Program-made: the position numbers and the translations under genes
NCBI GenBank assembly: GCA_026708085.1
Contig: JAPOVP010000046.1
Span: 1-59,030, forward strand
Direction: 5' to 3'
Source of the DNA: Caldilineaceae bacterium
GTDB lineage: Bacteria; Chloroflexota; Anaerolineae; Caldilineales; Caldilineaceae
DNA length: 59,030 nucleotides
In this document: positions 37,848-48,702 of the stretch, piece after piece
Layout: each line of letters opens with the position of its first letter
Numbering within the stretch: the stretch's first letter is position 1
The notes under the pieces: model-generated
Databases searched by the model: none
What the model was told of the DNA's origin: nothing
What the model saw: only the letters and a program-made list of their open reading frames with translations

Positions 37848-38231
37848 ATGGCGAACGTTCTTTGGATCGGCCTGGGCGCGGTGCTGGGCGCCAACGCCCG
37901 TTACTTCGTCAGCCTGTGGCTGGCAGCCAAGCTGGGGCCGGCCTTCCCCTATGGAACGCTGACCGTCAACGCCGCCGGCAGCCTGCTGCTCGGCTTCCTC
38001 GTGGCGGCCGCCTCCCACTATCTTGCCCTGTCACCGCAGCTGCGGCTGCTGCTGTTTGTCGGCTTCCTCGGCTCCTTCACCACCTTCTCCACCTTCGCCG
38101 TCGAGAGCATCGACCTCTGGCAGAACGGCCGCGTCTGGGCCGGCCTGGTCAATATCCTCGCCAACAACGGCCTCAGCCTCCTCTGCGCAGCGCTCGGCAT
38201 CCTGCTGGCCGGTCAGTTTCATAAACTGTGA
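37848..38231 (+). CDS. crcB: Fluoride ion channel FluC/CrcB
   Basis: This 127-residue protein with four hydrophobic helices is a fluoride exporter of the FluC/CrcB family, active as an antiparallel dimer in the membrane. The conserved GANARY start motif, TVNAAGSLLLG and GFLGSFTTFSTF (with the phenylalanine box) are all present. It is a single full-length copy, so it would make a homodimer. The 92 bases before the ATG lack the conserved core of the fluoride riboswitch. GAGGA lies just before the start. Confidence 0.95.
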   Translation: MANVLWIGLGAVLGANARYFVSLWLAAKLGPAFPYGTLTVNAAGSLLLGFLVAAASHYLALSPQLRLLLFVGFLGSFTTFSTFAVESIDLWQNGRVWAGLVNILANNGLSLLCAALGILLAGQFHKL

Positions 38232-38354
38232 CCCGAACAGTCGAAGAATAGCCCGGGGTGCATCCCAATATTGGGGTGAACTTTCCTGTACCTCGGGCAG
38301 CAACGGAGCCATGTCCAGTCCGCTCTCAACCCTGAAGTAGGTGAAGCGCCTCCT

Positions 38355-38462
38355 CTGACCACTAACCACTGACCACTGCAGTTCTGGGCGGTCGGGCCTA
38401 TTCGGCCCTCCCTTGTGCGGGGGCTCCGCCCCCGCAACGCCCCCTCTCCTACAACATGCCTT
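38355..38462 (+). repeat. Composite heptamer/double-hairpin repeat, copy 3
   Basis: Heptamers at 38357-38378, then GCAGTTCTGGGCGGTC and the stems GGGCC/GGCCC and GCGGGGGC/GCCCCCGC, nearly identical to copy 2 over the hairpin part and through CTACAACATGCC. Confidence 0.75.
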
Positions 38463-38614
38463 ATCCACCTGGTGCCGGTATTCCACCAGGTGCCTCTTCC
38501 ACCGCTTGCAATCCTCCCGGTCCCCAATCCTGTCCTGTTCCAGACATGTGCCGACCAAAGCCTGTACCCGCCCTATTCGCCCCGCTGAGTCGTCCTTCCC
38601 CCCTGAAAGCCCCT

Positions 38615-38639
38615 GTAGGGGCAGGCCTTGTGCCTGCCC
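38615..38639 (+). repeat. CTTGT-loop hairpin repeat, copy B
   Basis: GTAG, stem GGGCAGGC/GCCTGCCC, loop CTTGT. Identical in sequence to copies A and C. Confidence 0.8.
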
Positions 38640-38681
38640 TGACGTTGCCCTTGCTACATCCGCAACTGCTACACCGCACCC

Positions 38682-38706
38682 GTAGGGGCAGGCCTTGTGC
38701 CTGCCC
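38682..38706 (+). repeat. CTTGT-loop hairpin repeat, copy C
   Basis: GTAG, stem GGGCAGGC/GCCTGCCC, loop CTTGT. It starts 67 bases after the start of copy B in the same orientation. Confidence 0.8.
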
Positions 38707-38814
38707 TCGAACCCCCCAATAGGTCGGCCATCGAAACCAACCACGGCTGCCGCACGCTCCCCCCAGACCCCTCACGCCTCAACTATGTTCTGCACGCCTT
38801 CGCACCACCCAAAA

Positions 38815-38843
38815 TTGACTTTTCTCCCTCCGCAACCTATAAT
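38815..38843 (+). promoter_or_regulatory. Promoter of the valS T-box transcript
   Basis: TTGACT (38815-38820) and TATAAT (38838-38843) with an ideal 17-base spacer. Transcription would begin near 38850, just before the T-box leader. Confidence 0.75.
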
Positions 38844-38851
38844 CGGCTGCA

Positions 38852-39157
38852 TACATTGAGAACGGCAGCGCACCGGAAGAGTACCCACGCGCGCGAACGT
38901 CCAGAGAGACGCCCTTCTGGCTGAAAGGGGTGTCCGTATCCGCAGCGCATCTGACGACAAAAGCTCCCTTGAACCAGAGCCAGAGTCGCACAGGGGAATG
39001 TCGCCGGGAAGGCTGGGAGAGTCAACAGGCCTGCTGCACAGCTCTCCCCGGGTCCGCCCGTTATCGCGGTAGAGAGAGCCGGCAAGAATCTCGCCTGCTA
39101 ACCAAGGTGGTACCGCGGAGTCACTTCGTCCTTCGGATGTAGTGGCTTATTTTTTTT
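38852..39157 (+). ncRNA. T-box riboswitch leader of valS
   Basis: The roughly 300-base leader has T-box features. AGAGAG at about 38902 and GGCTGAAA belong to stem I, and the T-box core AAGGTGGTACCGCG is at 39104-39117. A terminator hairpin with a T-run follows. The leader senses uncharged tRNA: the TGGT in the core pairs with the tRNA 3' end, and its last T fits an A discriminator base, as tRNA(Val) has. Valine specificity is inferred from the downstream gene; GTC or GTA triplets lie in the expected stem I area near 38931-38938, but the specifier was not fixed. Confidence 0.88.
39118..39157 (+). terminator. T-box-controlled intrinsic terminator
   Basis: AGTCACT pairs with AGTGGCT around a TTCG-capped inner stem (GTCC/GGAT), followed by eight T at 39150-39157. 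It would form when the T-box is not held open by uncharged tRNA. Confidence 0.8.
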
Positions 39158-39259
39158 GACCAGCTCTCAACTGAAACTCGCTTACACAAGGACCGAACAC
39201 TTGATCCGTCCGTCCAGCCGCCCGACGCCGGCGTACTATCGATAGGAGCACAGGGAACA

Positions 39260-42073
<2,814 letters not shown>

Positions 42074-42336
42074 TCTCCATCCGGCCCAATCAATTGTGGG
42101 CAGATAGATGTGAAGAAGTACCGCCGGCCAAAGGGCAAATGTATCGAACTGCGAAGGAACTGCACAAAGCACCCTGCATCTGGTAGGGGCGCCCCTTGTG
42201 GGCGCCCTTCCTTGTTTCGTCTCACGCTTGCACAAAAATACGTTTGCCATGGTTACGGGCCCGCTGGCCATAAGAGCATAGGCAAATGTGTGTTAGAATT
42301 CTGAGGGTGACAGTGGTAAATGGGAAGGAGGGAAAA
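42074..42336. other. Intergenic region with a CTTGT hairpin
   Basis: Apart from the hairpin repeat at 42183-42207 no gene is seen. TAGAAT (42294-42299) may be a -10 box for vapBC, but no matching -35 was found. Confidence 0.35.
42183..42207 (+). repeat. CTTGT-loop hairpin repeat, copy E
   Basis: GTAG, stem GGGCGCCC/GGGCGCCC, loop CTTGT. The stem differs from copies A-C at three positions and from copy D at two, with matching changes on the other arm. It lies 110 bases past valS. Confidence 0.8.
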
Positions 42337-42618
42337 GTGGGTAAGAATACCGTCACAATCGAATTACCTGCCGTCTTGTACGCAAAACTTGAGGAGTTGG
42401 CTGCCGAATCTGATTCGTCCCCAACCGACCAGATTGCGACCCTCGTCGAAGACGCAAAAACACGACGCGCTTGGATACGTGCTTTGGATGACATGAGCAA
42501 AAAGATCCAAGAGGACGATATTCAGGAGACTGAGCCAGACCAGGAAGAGTTCATAAGACAACTGCGCAAGGCCCGACGCGAAATCTTCGAGGCCGAATAT
42601 GCGCATCTGTATCGATAG
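42337..42618 (+). CDS. VapB-like antitoxin
   Basis: This protein of about 93 residues begins with a short strand and helix (KNTVTIELPAVLYAKLEELAAESDSS) like ribbon-helix-helix antitoxins, then a charged helical tail (KIQEDDIQETEPDQEEF) that could wrap the toxin. The frame opens at 42286, but the GTG at 42337 has a strong GGAGG five bases upstream and is preferred. The gene overlaps the downstream PIN toxin gene by 20 bases, the usual arrangement of vapBC. It would autoregulate the operon. Confidence 0.75.
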   Translation: MGKNTVTIELPAVLYAKLEELAAESDSSPTDQIATLVEDAKTRRAWIRALDDMSKKIQEDDIQETEPDQEEFIRQLRKARREIFEAEYAHLYR

Positions 42619-43021
42619 CAGTGTCCTGATTCCTGCAGTCCGAAATACCGATCCCAATGCCTCTCGCATTCTCAGACAATTGGGGCCCGACCTTTCTCTG
42701 GTCATTCCCCGCTTGGTAGCGCAGGAAGTAAACCGCAATCTAACCTTCCCAAGGCACGTGAGAGATTTCTATCGCCTATTTTCTGCAAACGCCAATTCGG
42801 TAATCGTTGACGAACCAGTCCCGCGGAACTTGGTTTCGAAATATGTCGAGCTTGGCCTGCCCGAAAAAGCAGATGCATTTATAGGTGCATTTGTAGACTG
42901 GTGGCAGATTCCATACCTAATCTCCGCGAATAGACACTTCTTGCGCAATTTACAGATTGAAGCATTCCGTGTCGTCAACGCAATTGAATTCTTAGCCATG
43001 CCGCGGAACGACCCCATGTAG
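42599..43021 (+). CDS. PIN-domain toxin (VapC-like)
   Basis: This 140-residue protein is a PIN-domain ribonuclease. The acidic residues D6 (CIDSSVL), E43 (VAQEVN) and D92 (EKADAFIGAF) form the metal site; D100 may add a fourth. The usual Asp of the TxDxxF motif is N111 (SANRHF). It presumably cleaves RNA and is held inactive by the upstream antitoxin, with which it overlaps by 20 bases. Confidence 0.8.
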   Translation: MRICIDSSVLIPAVRNTDPNASRILRQLGPDLSLVIPRLVAQEVNRNLTFPRHVRDFYRLFSANANSVIVDEPVPRNLVSKYVELGLPEKADAFIGAFVDWWQIPYLISANRHFLRNLQIEAFRVVNAIEFLAMPRNDPM

Positions 43022-43125
43022 ACCGCCATTAGCGCAATGTCGATTGCTACTTCTCCGCCGAAATTGTAATTCTGTCGCGAGCTCAATTTGCAGAATATCA
43101 GGTCGCCAGATCGTTTGTGATAATT

Positions 43126-43154
43126 TTGACAATGTACTTTCCCCCTGCTATACT
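43126..43154 (+). promoter_or_regulatory. Promoter of the Rieske/cytochrome b operon
   Basis: Perfect TTGACA (43126-43131) and TATACT (43149-43154) with a 17-base spacer; TG one base before the -10 makes it an extended -10 promoter. It lies about 135 bases before the first Rieske gene. Confidence 0.75.
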
Positions 43155-43287
43155 CAATTCGGCTCTATCGAACGATGCATCGCCGTCCCGCCAGGCATTG
43201 ATACCTGTGTCGTCTTACCCGCTGGCAGGATGAGCAAGGGGCGAGATGTAGGACCGGCTTCCCGCATCTCCAAGGAGACCAGTCACA

Positions 43288-44277
43288 ATGGCCGAAGTCA
43301 ACCAGGCATGGCTCGAAAGAGTCAACCGCGCCCGGGAGTCGGCAGCCGAGAGGCTCGGCGTCGATGTGAGCGAAATGCTGCCCCCCCGCGACGGCACCAC
43401 CGGTGAAGCCGCAGATTCCGCGCCTGCACCAGAAACCGCCGCCCCGCAGCCCGAACCGGCTGCCGTAGCCGCACAAACCGCGCCCGAGCCTGCCCCGCAA
43501 CCCGAGCCCGCAACAGTCGCCGAAGCCGAGCCGACCGCCGCCGCAGAAGCCCCGGCCGCAGTTGCCGCAGCCACAATGGAGGCGCAGGCCCCAACTGCCG
43601 TCCAAAGCAACGGCAGCGCCGCCGCCGCTGCTGCCGACAGAGTCGCACCGGTCGGCCGCGCCGCCGTACTCGAAGGCTTCGATGCCGGCCAGGAAGGCAT
43701 CAACCGCCGCGAATTCCTCTCCTACGCTTGGGGCGGTGCCCTGACCCTTCTTACCCTGGAAAGCGGCCTCGCCACCTACCAGTTCATGTATCCGCGCTTT
43801 CGCGAAGGCGAATTCGGCGGCGAGTTCAATCTCGGCGCCGCCAACCTGCTGCCTCAAATTGGAATCGACCCCGAAGGCAACGCGACCGGCAAATTCTGGC
43901 TTATCAATTCCGATGATGGCCCGCGCGCCCTCTATATGGTCTGTACGCATCTCGGCTGCTTGTACAAGTGGGAGCCTTCCAACAATCGCTTCGAATGTCC
44001 CTGCCACGGCTCCAAGTTCAGCCGCGAAGGATACTATATCGAGGGCCCTGCACCTCGATCTCTCGACCATTTCTTGATCCAGGTCGTAGAGGGCGGTTCC
44101 GTGGTTGCCGAAACGTCCGATGCAGGCGACCTGGTCGCCGCCCCGGCCGTACCCTCTCCCGACGCTGAAATCATTGTCGACACAGGTAAACGTCTGCAGG
44201 GCAAGCCGGCTGCAATCTCGCCCGCAAAAGCTGTCGCAACACCAATTGAACTCCACCTGGATGAAGACGCCGCATGA
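43288..44277 (+). CDS. Rieske iron-sulfur protein of a cytochrome bc-type complex
   Basis: This 329-residue protein is the Rieske subunit that takes electrons from menaquinol at the outer quinol site. The cluster motifs are standard: C219-T-H221-L-G-C224 and C237-P-C239-H240-G-S. They supply two Cys and two His ligands plus the stabilising disulfide. A membrane anchor lies at about 143-167 ([20 protein letters not shown]). The N-terminal 125 residues are unusual: after a short helix come about 90 residues of Ala, Pro and Glu with no fold expected. AAGGAG precedes the ATG. It is the first gene of an operon with a second Rieske gene, cytochrome b and cytochrome c. Confidence 0.92.
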   Translation: MAEVNQAWLERVNRARESAAERLGVDVSEMLPPRDGTTGEAADSAPAPETAAPQPEPAAVAAQTAPEPAPQPEPATVAEAEPTAAAEAPAAVAAATMEAQAPTAVQSNGSAAAAAADRVAPVGRAAVLEGFDAGQEGINRREFLSYAWGGALTLLTLESGLATYQFMYPRFREGEFGGEFNLGAANLLPQIGIDPEGNATGKFWLINSDDGPRALYMVCTHLGCLYKWEPSNNRFECPCHGSKFSREGYYIEGPAPRSLDHFLIQVVEGGSVVAETSDAGDLVAAPAVPSPDAEIIVDTGKRLQGKPAAISPAKAVATPIELHLDEDAA

Positions 44278-44328
44278 CCCGGTGGAGGTTGTAGAGGAGA
44301 TTTTCCCTGAGAGGAGCATTCGGCCCAA

Positions 44329-45015
44329 GTGACCGCCCAACCAGGCTTGCAGCCACAGCGAAACTGGGGAAAGGGAGCCAAATCGGCAACTGCCGGCGCG
44401 GCACTCTCAGCACTTGAACATTCCGGCTCACTCGCAGGTACAGAACGAAAGAATCTCAGTCGCAGGGAGTTGCTCACCTACGTTTGGGTCGGGGCCTTGG
44501 CGGCAATGACTGCAGGAAGTGGACTGGCTGCCTATCTGTTCCTGTACCCGCGTTGGCCCAAAAACAAATTCGGGGGCAAATTCTACCTTGGTGCTGCCGC
44601 TGACTTGCCGGCAACCGGCAGCGAACCGCAAATGAATGCCTTCGGCAAGTTCTGGTTGGCCAATACCGAAGAAGGGCTCCACGCCTTCTATAAAATATGC
44701 ACACATCCTTGGAATGGCAATCCCCACTGGTACACGTGGGAACCTGAAAGATACCGCTTTGCGTGCCCGGTTTGTGGCTCAAAGTTCAGCCTTGAGGGGC
44801 ACTACATTGAGGGACCGGCGCCGCGTTCACTTGACCGGTTCGTCATAGAAGTCGTCAAAGGCCGCAAGGTTGTTGGTAGAACAATGATCGCTGAAAACAC
44901 AATTGTGTCACCCAGAGCTCCTTCTCCTGATGCGGAGATTGTGGTCGACACCGGAACGATGATTGAAGGGTTGCCAAGTATGTCAAGTCCGATTTTGAAA
45001 GGCTACCGCGGCTAG
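44329..45015 (+). CDS. Rieske-like protein with altered cluster ligands
   Basis: This 228-residue paralog of the upstream Rieske protein has the same layout (SRRELLTYVWVGALAAM anchor, then a cluster domain ending [11 protein letters not shown]). The cluster motifs differ. The first box is C124-T-H126-P-W-N, without the disulfide Cys, and four extra residues follow. The second is C146-P-V-C149-G-S, where the other disulfide Cys is Val and the ligand His is Cys. This leaves Cys, His, Cys, Cys as possible ligands, as in mitoNEET-type clusters. It could have a changed redox potential, or bind zinc, or be structural only. The start is a GTG at 44329 with GAGGAG upstream. It sits between the true Rieske gene and cytochrome b. 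Confidence 0.85.
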   Translation: MTAQPGLQPQRNWGKGAKSATAGAALSALEHSGSLAGTERKNLSRRELLTYVWVGALAAMTAGSGLAAYLFLYPRWPKNKFGGKFYLGAAADLPATGSEPQMNAFGKFWLANTEEGLHAFYKICTHPWNGNPHWYTWEPERYRFACPVCGSKFSLEGHYIEGPAPRSLDRFVIEVVKGRKVVGRTMIAENTIVSPRAPSPDAEIVVDTGTMIEGLPSMSSPILKGYRG

Positions 45016-45067
45016 AGGCCGAGCGTCCTCAACCTGAGTTAACCTTACCAGGAGACGATAGATCCAG

Positions 45068-46711
45068 ATGGGACTCCAAGAAAATATTCGCGAAAAAGGA
45101 GTTCTCGGCGCGGTCGCTGCCCAGGCCGATGACGTTTTCACCCGCCTCACCGCAGGCATCGATGTCGGTGAGTTTCGCCGCATGATGCAGGGCGAACCCC
45201 CCGGCCGCCCCAACCCGCGCCTCAAGCCCCATAGCGAAGGCTTCCTCCTCCACATCAAGCCCACCTACTACCACGAGAGCGTAACCCGCTTTACCCATAC
45301 CTACCGCTTGGGTCTCCTCTCCACCTACCTCTTCATCGTCGAGACCATCACCGGCATCCTGCTGATGATCTGGTACGCGCCCTCGCCGGAACGCGCCTAC
45401 GTCGACATGATCCTGCTCCTCACCAACATCCCCTTCGGCCAGTTCCTGCGCGATATGCACCGGCTCGGCGCCGAGGCTATGGTGGCTATCGTCACCCTCC
45501 ACATGGTCCGCTGTTACCTGACTGGCAGCTATAAACCGCCGCGCCAGTTTACCTGGTTCACCGGCGTGCTCCTGCTCGTGATGACGCTGTTCCTGAGCTT
45601 TTCCGGCTACCTCCTCCCTTGGGATCAGCTCGCCTTCTGGGCCGTCACCATCGGCACCTCCATGGCCGAGGCAGTGCCGCCCGCGGTCGTCGGCGAAACC
45701 GTCAACCTGCTCGCCCGCGGCGCACCCGACATCGGCGCCAACGGACTTCTGCGCTTCTACCTGCTGCACGTGCTTTTCTTGCCGCTGCTGCTTATCCTCT
45801 TCTTCTTCGTCCACTACTACAAGGTCGTCCACTTCGGAATCAGCCTCCCCGCCGACGAAGAGGAAGTGGGCGAGGACACCGCCAACCGCGTCCCCGCCGA
45901 CAAGCGCGTCTACTACCTTCCCGACGTCCTCGTCGACGAGACCAGCTTCCTGACCGTCATGACTGCCCTGCTCATTGTCCTGACCGTCTTCTTCTTCCAG
46001 GCTCCCTTGGAACACATTGCCAATCCGCAATCAACGCCCCTCCATACCGTCGCGCCCTGGTACTTCTACTGGCTGCAGGGGCTGCTCAAAATCGCAGACA
46101 AGTTCATCGCCGGCGTCCTGCTGCCCGGTGTCCTGCTCGTCCTCCTCATGGCCATCCCCTACCTCGACTACAACCCCAGCCGCCGCGGCAAAGACCGCAA
46201 AGTCGCCATCGTCGCTGGAATCGTCGCCGGCGCCGTTATGATCATCTGGAGCTGGATGGGCACGCCCGAATACGCCGTCGAAGGCGCCCCCTCCGTAGAG
46301 ATCGTTCAGGACGTGATGCCCGAAGAAGGTTCAGGCCTCTCCCGTGAAATCGGCTACAAACATCTCCCTCTCGGCGTCTGGCGCACCGACGAAGAGTACG
46401 ACGTGCACGACCACGAATTCCTCGAGCTCCTGCACGAGTTTGAAAACTCCGTCGACTACTACCGCCGCACAGATCCCGATTTCAACGCGCCCATCGGAAT
46501 CTTGACGATTTCCCAGGCCCAGCCCAGCCTCAAGAAGCTCCACTGGGAGATCACCTGGTTCGACGCCGAGGGGACGGCCGGCAACTACGAAAAATCCTTC
46601 TGGCTGCATGAAGACTCCCTCTATTGGGAGCAGTACGGCTGGAAACACCTCTTCCTCGGTCAAGTCGCCGACGGCTGGAAGAGTCTGTCCGGCGCAATTG
46701 TAGGAGAGTAA
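45068..46711 (+). CDS. Cytochrome b with fused subunit-IV part and C-terminal extension
   Basis: This 547-residue protein is the quinol-oxidising membrane core of the complex. Heme ligands are H131 and H145 (13 residues between) and H234 and H249 (14 residues between); the 14-residue spacing is that of b6-type cytochromes. The subunit-IV part is fused, with the Qo motif written A-P-W-Y (329-332, [11 protein letters not shown]) in place of PEWY. Helices end near residue 400. About 145 hydrophilic residues then follow, rich in charged and aromatic residues, with no recognised domain. The protein oxidises menaquinol and passes electrons to the Rieske protein and the low-potential hemes. CAGGAGA lies upstream. 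Confidence 0.9.
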   Translation: MGLQENIREKGVLGAVAAQADDVFTRLTAGIDVGEFRRMMQGEPPGRPNPRLKPHSEGFLLHIKPTYYHESVTRFTHTYRLGLLSTYLFIVETITGILLMIWYAPSPERAYVDMILLLTNIPFGQFLRDMHRLGAEAMVAIVTLHMVRCYLTGSYKPPRQFTWFTGVLLLVMTLFLSFSGYLLPWDQLAFWAVTIGTSMAEAVPPAVVGETVNLLARGAPDIGANGLLRFYLLHVLFLPLLLILFFFVHYYKVVHFGISLPADEEEVGEDTANRVPADKRVYYLPDVLVDETSFLTVMTALLIVLTVFFFQAPLEHIANPQSTPLHTVAPWYFYWLQGLLKIADKFIAGVLLPGVLLVLLMAIPYLDYNPSRRGKDRKVAIVAGIVAGAVMIIWSWMGTPEYAVEGAPSVEIVQDVMPEEGSGLSREIGYKHLPLGVWRTDEEYDVHDHEFLELLHEFENSVDYYRRTDPDFNAPIGILTISQAQPSLKKLHWEITWFDAEGTAGNYEKSFWLHEDSLYWEQYGWKHLFLGQVADGWKSLSGAIVGE

Positions 46712-46721
46712 TACAGCGACT

Positions 46722-47630
46722 ATGCATCGTCTCTACACAAGGTCCCCGATCGCCAAAATAATGTGGGGCATTCTGTCCTCACTCGTCGGCATCATCGTCC
46801 TCCTGATGGTCTTGGTTAGCGAGAACCCGCGCATGGAAGCGCAGACCATCAACTGGGAAGGCCGCTCGATCGAGAACGGCGCCAAGATGTACGCCGACAA
46901 CTGCGTCATCTGCCACGGACCGGACGGTCAGGGTATTCTGGGCAGAGGGCCCGGACTCAATAGCTACTACTTCTTCACCGACACAGGACGCCTCAGGGAC
47001 GTCGGCTGGGTCGGGTCGCTCGAAGATTACGTCCTCTTGACGATCTCTGCCGGCCGACCCAGCAAGGTCGAAAGCCAATGGCCGGAGGTCATGCCTACCT
47101 GGGACGGAAAGTTTGGTGGGCCAATGCGCGGCGATCAGGTCGTCGATCTGGCCAAATTTGTTATGAATTGGGAAGAATCCGCCCTGGCCCAAACGCCCGA
47201 AGAAGACCCTTTCCAACCCTTCGAAGACGTTATCAAGCCCATGGAGTTCCAGAACACGGCCCACATCCTGCTCAGTGAAGAAGAGCAGGCCGCCGCCCTC
47301 GAAGAATACAGAGCCCGCAACATCCGCTCGCCCCAGGAGATCTGGACGGGCGAAGCCTGCTTCGCCTGCCACAACCTCGAAGAAAGACAGGTCGATCTCT
47401 ACGGCCAGAACGGCCCCAACTTTGCCGACCTGTACGAACGCGCCGGCATCCGCGTCGAGGGCATGACCGCCGAAGAATACGTCTACGAGAGCATCGTCAA
47501 TCCCACCGCGTACACTGTTGAAACATACGAGCAAGCCGGCCAGATGCCGCAGAACTTCGCCGAAAAACTGAGCGAAGACGAGATCCGGGCCCTGGTCGAC
47601 TGGCTGCTCAATCCCGACCGGGAGCAATAA
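46722..47630 (+). CDS. Membrane-anchored di-heme cytochrome c
   Basis: This 302-residue protein has one N-terminal helix (about 12-32) and two c-type heme sites: C61-V-I-C64-H65 in the first domain and C213-F-A-C216-H217 in the second. Likely sixth ligands are M124 (EVMPTW) and the Met in GQMPQNF. It lies 10 bases after cytochrome b and probably plays the cytochrome c1/cc role, carrying electrons from the Rieske protein onward to an oxidase. The two domains are joined by an acidic linker (EEDPFQPFEDV). Confidence 0.88.
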   Translation: MHRLYTRSPIAKIMWGILSSLVGIIVLLMVLVSENPRMEAQTINWEGRSIENGAKMYADNCVICHGPDGQGILGRGPGLNSYYFFTDTGRLRDVGWVGSLEDYVLLTISAGRPSKVESQWPEVMPTWDGKFGGPMRGDQVVDLAKFVMNWEESALAQTPEEDPFQPFEDVIKPMEFQNTAHILLSEEEQAAALEEYRARNIRSPQEIWTGEACFACHNLEERQVDLYGQNGPNFADLYERAGIRVEGMTAEEYVYESIVNPTAYTVETYEQAGQMPQNFAEKLSEDEIRALVDWLLNPDREQ

Positions 47631-47761
47631 CCGAGGAGCAAAGAGCGAGCGAAGTGGAGTGGCTTCCTCGCTCCGCCTCCCTCCGGAACTACCCCCAACT
47701 TTTCGCTGCTTCCTTCTCTTTCCTCCTCTCCGTCACATACATCATATTCAGAGGTTGTTGC

Positions 47762-48478
47762 GTGCTGGGCGCAAGACCCCAACGTTTCCGAAACCGCCGC
47801 CACGCCGGCGCGCTGCTCGGAGCCATGCTACAAGAGCTGGAGGCCGTCAACCCGCTTGTCCTCGGCCTCTTGCGCGGCGGAATCCCCGTCGCCAGTGAGG
47901 TTGCCCGCGCCCTCGATGCGCCCCTCGATGTCTGGCTGGTTCGCAAACTCGGCGTGCCCGGCCAGACCGAACTGGCTTTCGGCGCCATCGCCGAAGGCGG
48001 TGTCCAGGTCATCAACCAGAAAGTCGTCAAACAGCAGCGGCTGAGCAAAGACCGAATCCAGCAGATCTCGCGTCAACAGCACCAGGAACTGTCCCGCCGC
48101 GCCCAGATATTTCGCCGCGGCCGCCCCCCTGCCCCCATAAAGGACCGCACCATCTTTCTCATCGATGACGGCTTGGCCACGGGTGCCTCCATGCGCGCCG
48201 CCATCCGCGCCTTGACCTATCGCGAACCGCGTGAAATTGTACCCGCAGTCCCCGTGGCACCGTCGCGTACAATCGCCGAATTGCGTTCAAATTCCGTTTC
48301 AGTCTCCGATGACTCGGAGGACGCGCCCGCCAATCTGGTAAGCCAGGTCGTCGCCCTTTTTTCGCCCTCGCCTTTCTGGGGAGTCGGTGCCTGGTATGAC
48401 GACTTCCGCCAAATCAGCGATTCCGAGGTCGTTAGCCTTTTGGCCGCCCATGCGCACTCCGATGGCACTGTTCAGTAA
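47762..48478 (+). CDS. Phosphoribosyltransferase family protein
   Basis: This protein of about 238 residues has the type I phosphoribosyltransferase fold. The PRPP-binding loop is IFLIDDGLATGASMRAAIRA and an early LVLGLLRGGIPVA corresponds to the second family motif. Proteins of this kind are often annotated as predicted phosphoribosyltransferases of unknown substrate, not as a named nucleotide-salvage enzyme. The frame is open from 47654, but the GTG at 47762 is preferred: it has AGAGG upstream and begins at the family core; the upstream part looks like untranslated sequence. It follows the cytochrome c gene by about 130 bases. Confidence 0.75.
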   Translation: MLGARPQRFRNRRHAGALLGAMLQELEAVNPLVLGLLRGGIPVASEVARALDAPLDVWLVRKLGVPGQTELAFGAIAEGGVQVINQKVVKQQRLSKDRIQQISRQQHQELSRRAQIFRRGRPPAPIKDRTIFLIDDGLATGASMRAAIRALTYREPREIVPAVPVAPSRTIAELRSNSVSVSDDSEDAPANLVSQVVALFSPSPFWGVGAWYDDFRQISDSEVVSLLAAHAHSDGTVQ

Positions 48479-48616
48479 CCTGCTCAAGGGCTCAGCCCTG
48501 CGCACCGGGCGCGGTTGCCTTCCCTTGTTGTTCCGTGTCTTGCCTCGTGCTTCCTCTGGCTCCAGCGGGGTCGCCAAAACCCATGAGGACCAATCAGCGC
48601 ACCATATTTTCGCCAC

Positions 48617-48644
48617 TTGACACTGGTTTCTGAAGACATATAAT
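48617..48644 (+). promoter_or_regulatory. Promoter of the second ABC importer operon
   Basis: Perfect TTGACA (48617-48622) and TATAAT (48639-48644) with a 16-base spacer, about 60 bases before the binding-protein start. Confidence 0.75.
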
Positions 48645-48702
48645 CTATCCAATCCCCGCCCAGTTCATCAGTGGGCGTTCAATTTCAAAAGGAGACGAGA
48701 AA

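Larger units (their letters stand above)
38258..38710 (+). repeat. Long non-coding repeat element, copy B
   Basis: This is the partner of the element at 24348-24680, with the same order of landmarks: GTGCATCCCAATATTGGGG, GTACCTCGGGCAGCAAC, GAGCCATGTCC, the composite heptamer/hairpin repeat (38355-38462), CTACAACATGCC and CTTGT-loop hairpins. This copy is longer and carries two CTTGT hairpins, 38615-38639 and 38682-38706. It fills the region between crcB and the valS promoter. No protein-coding gene is credible in it. Confidence 0.6.
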
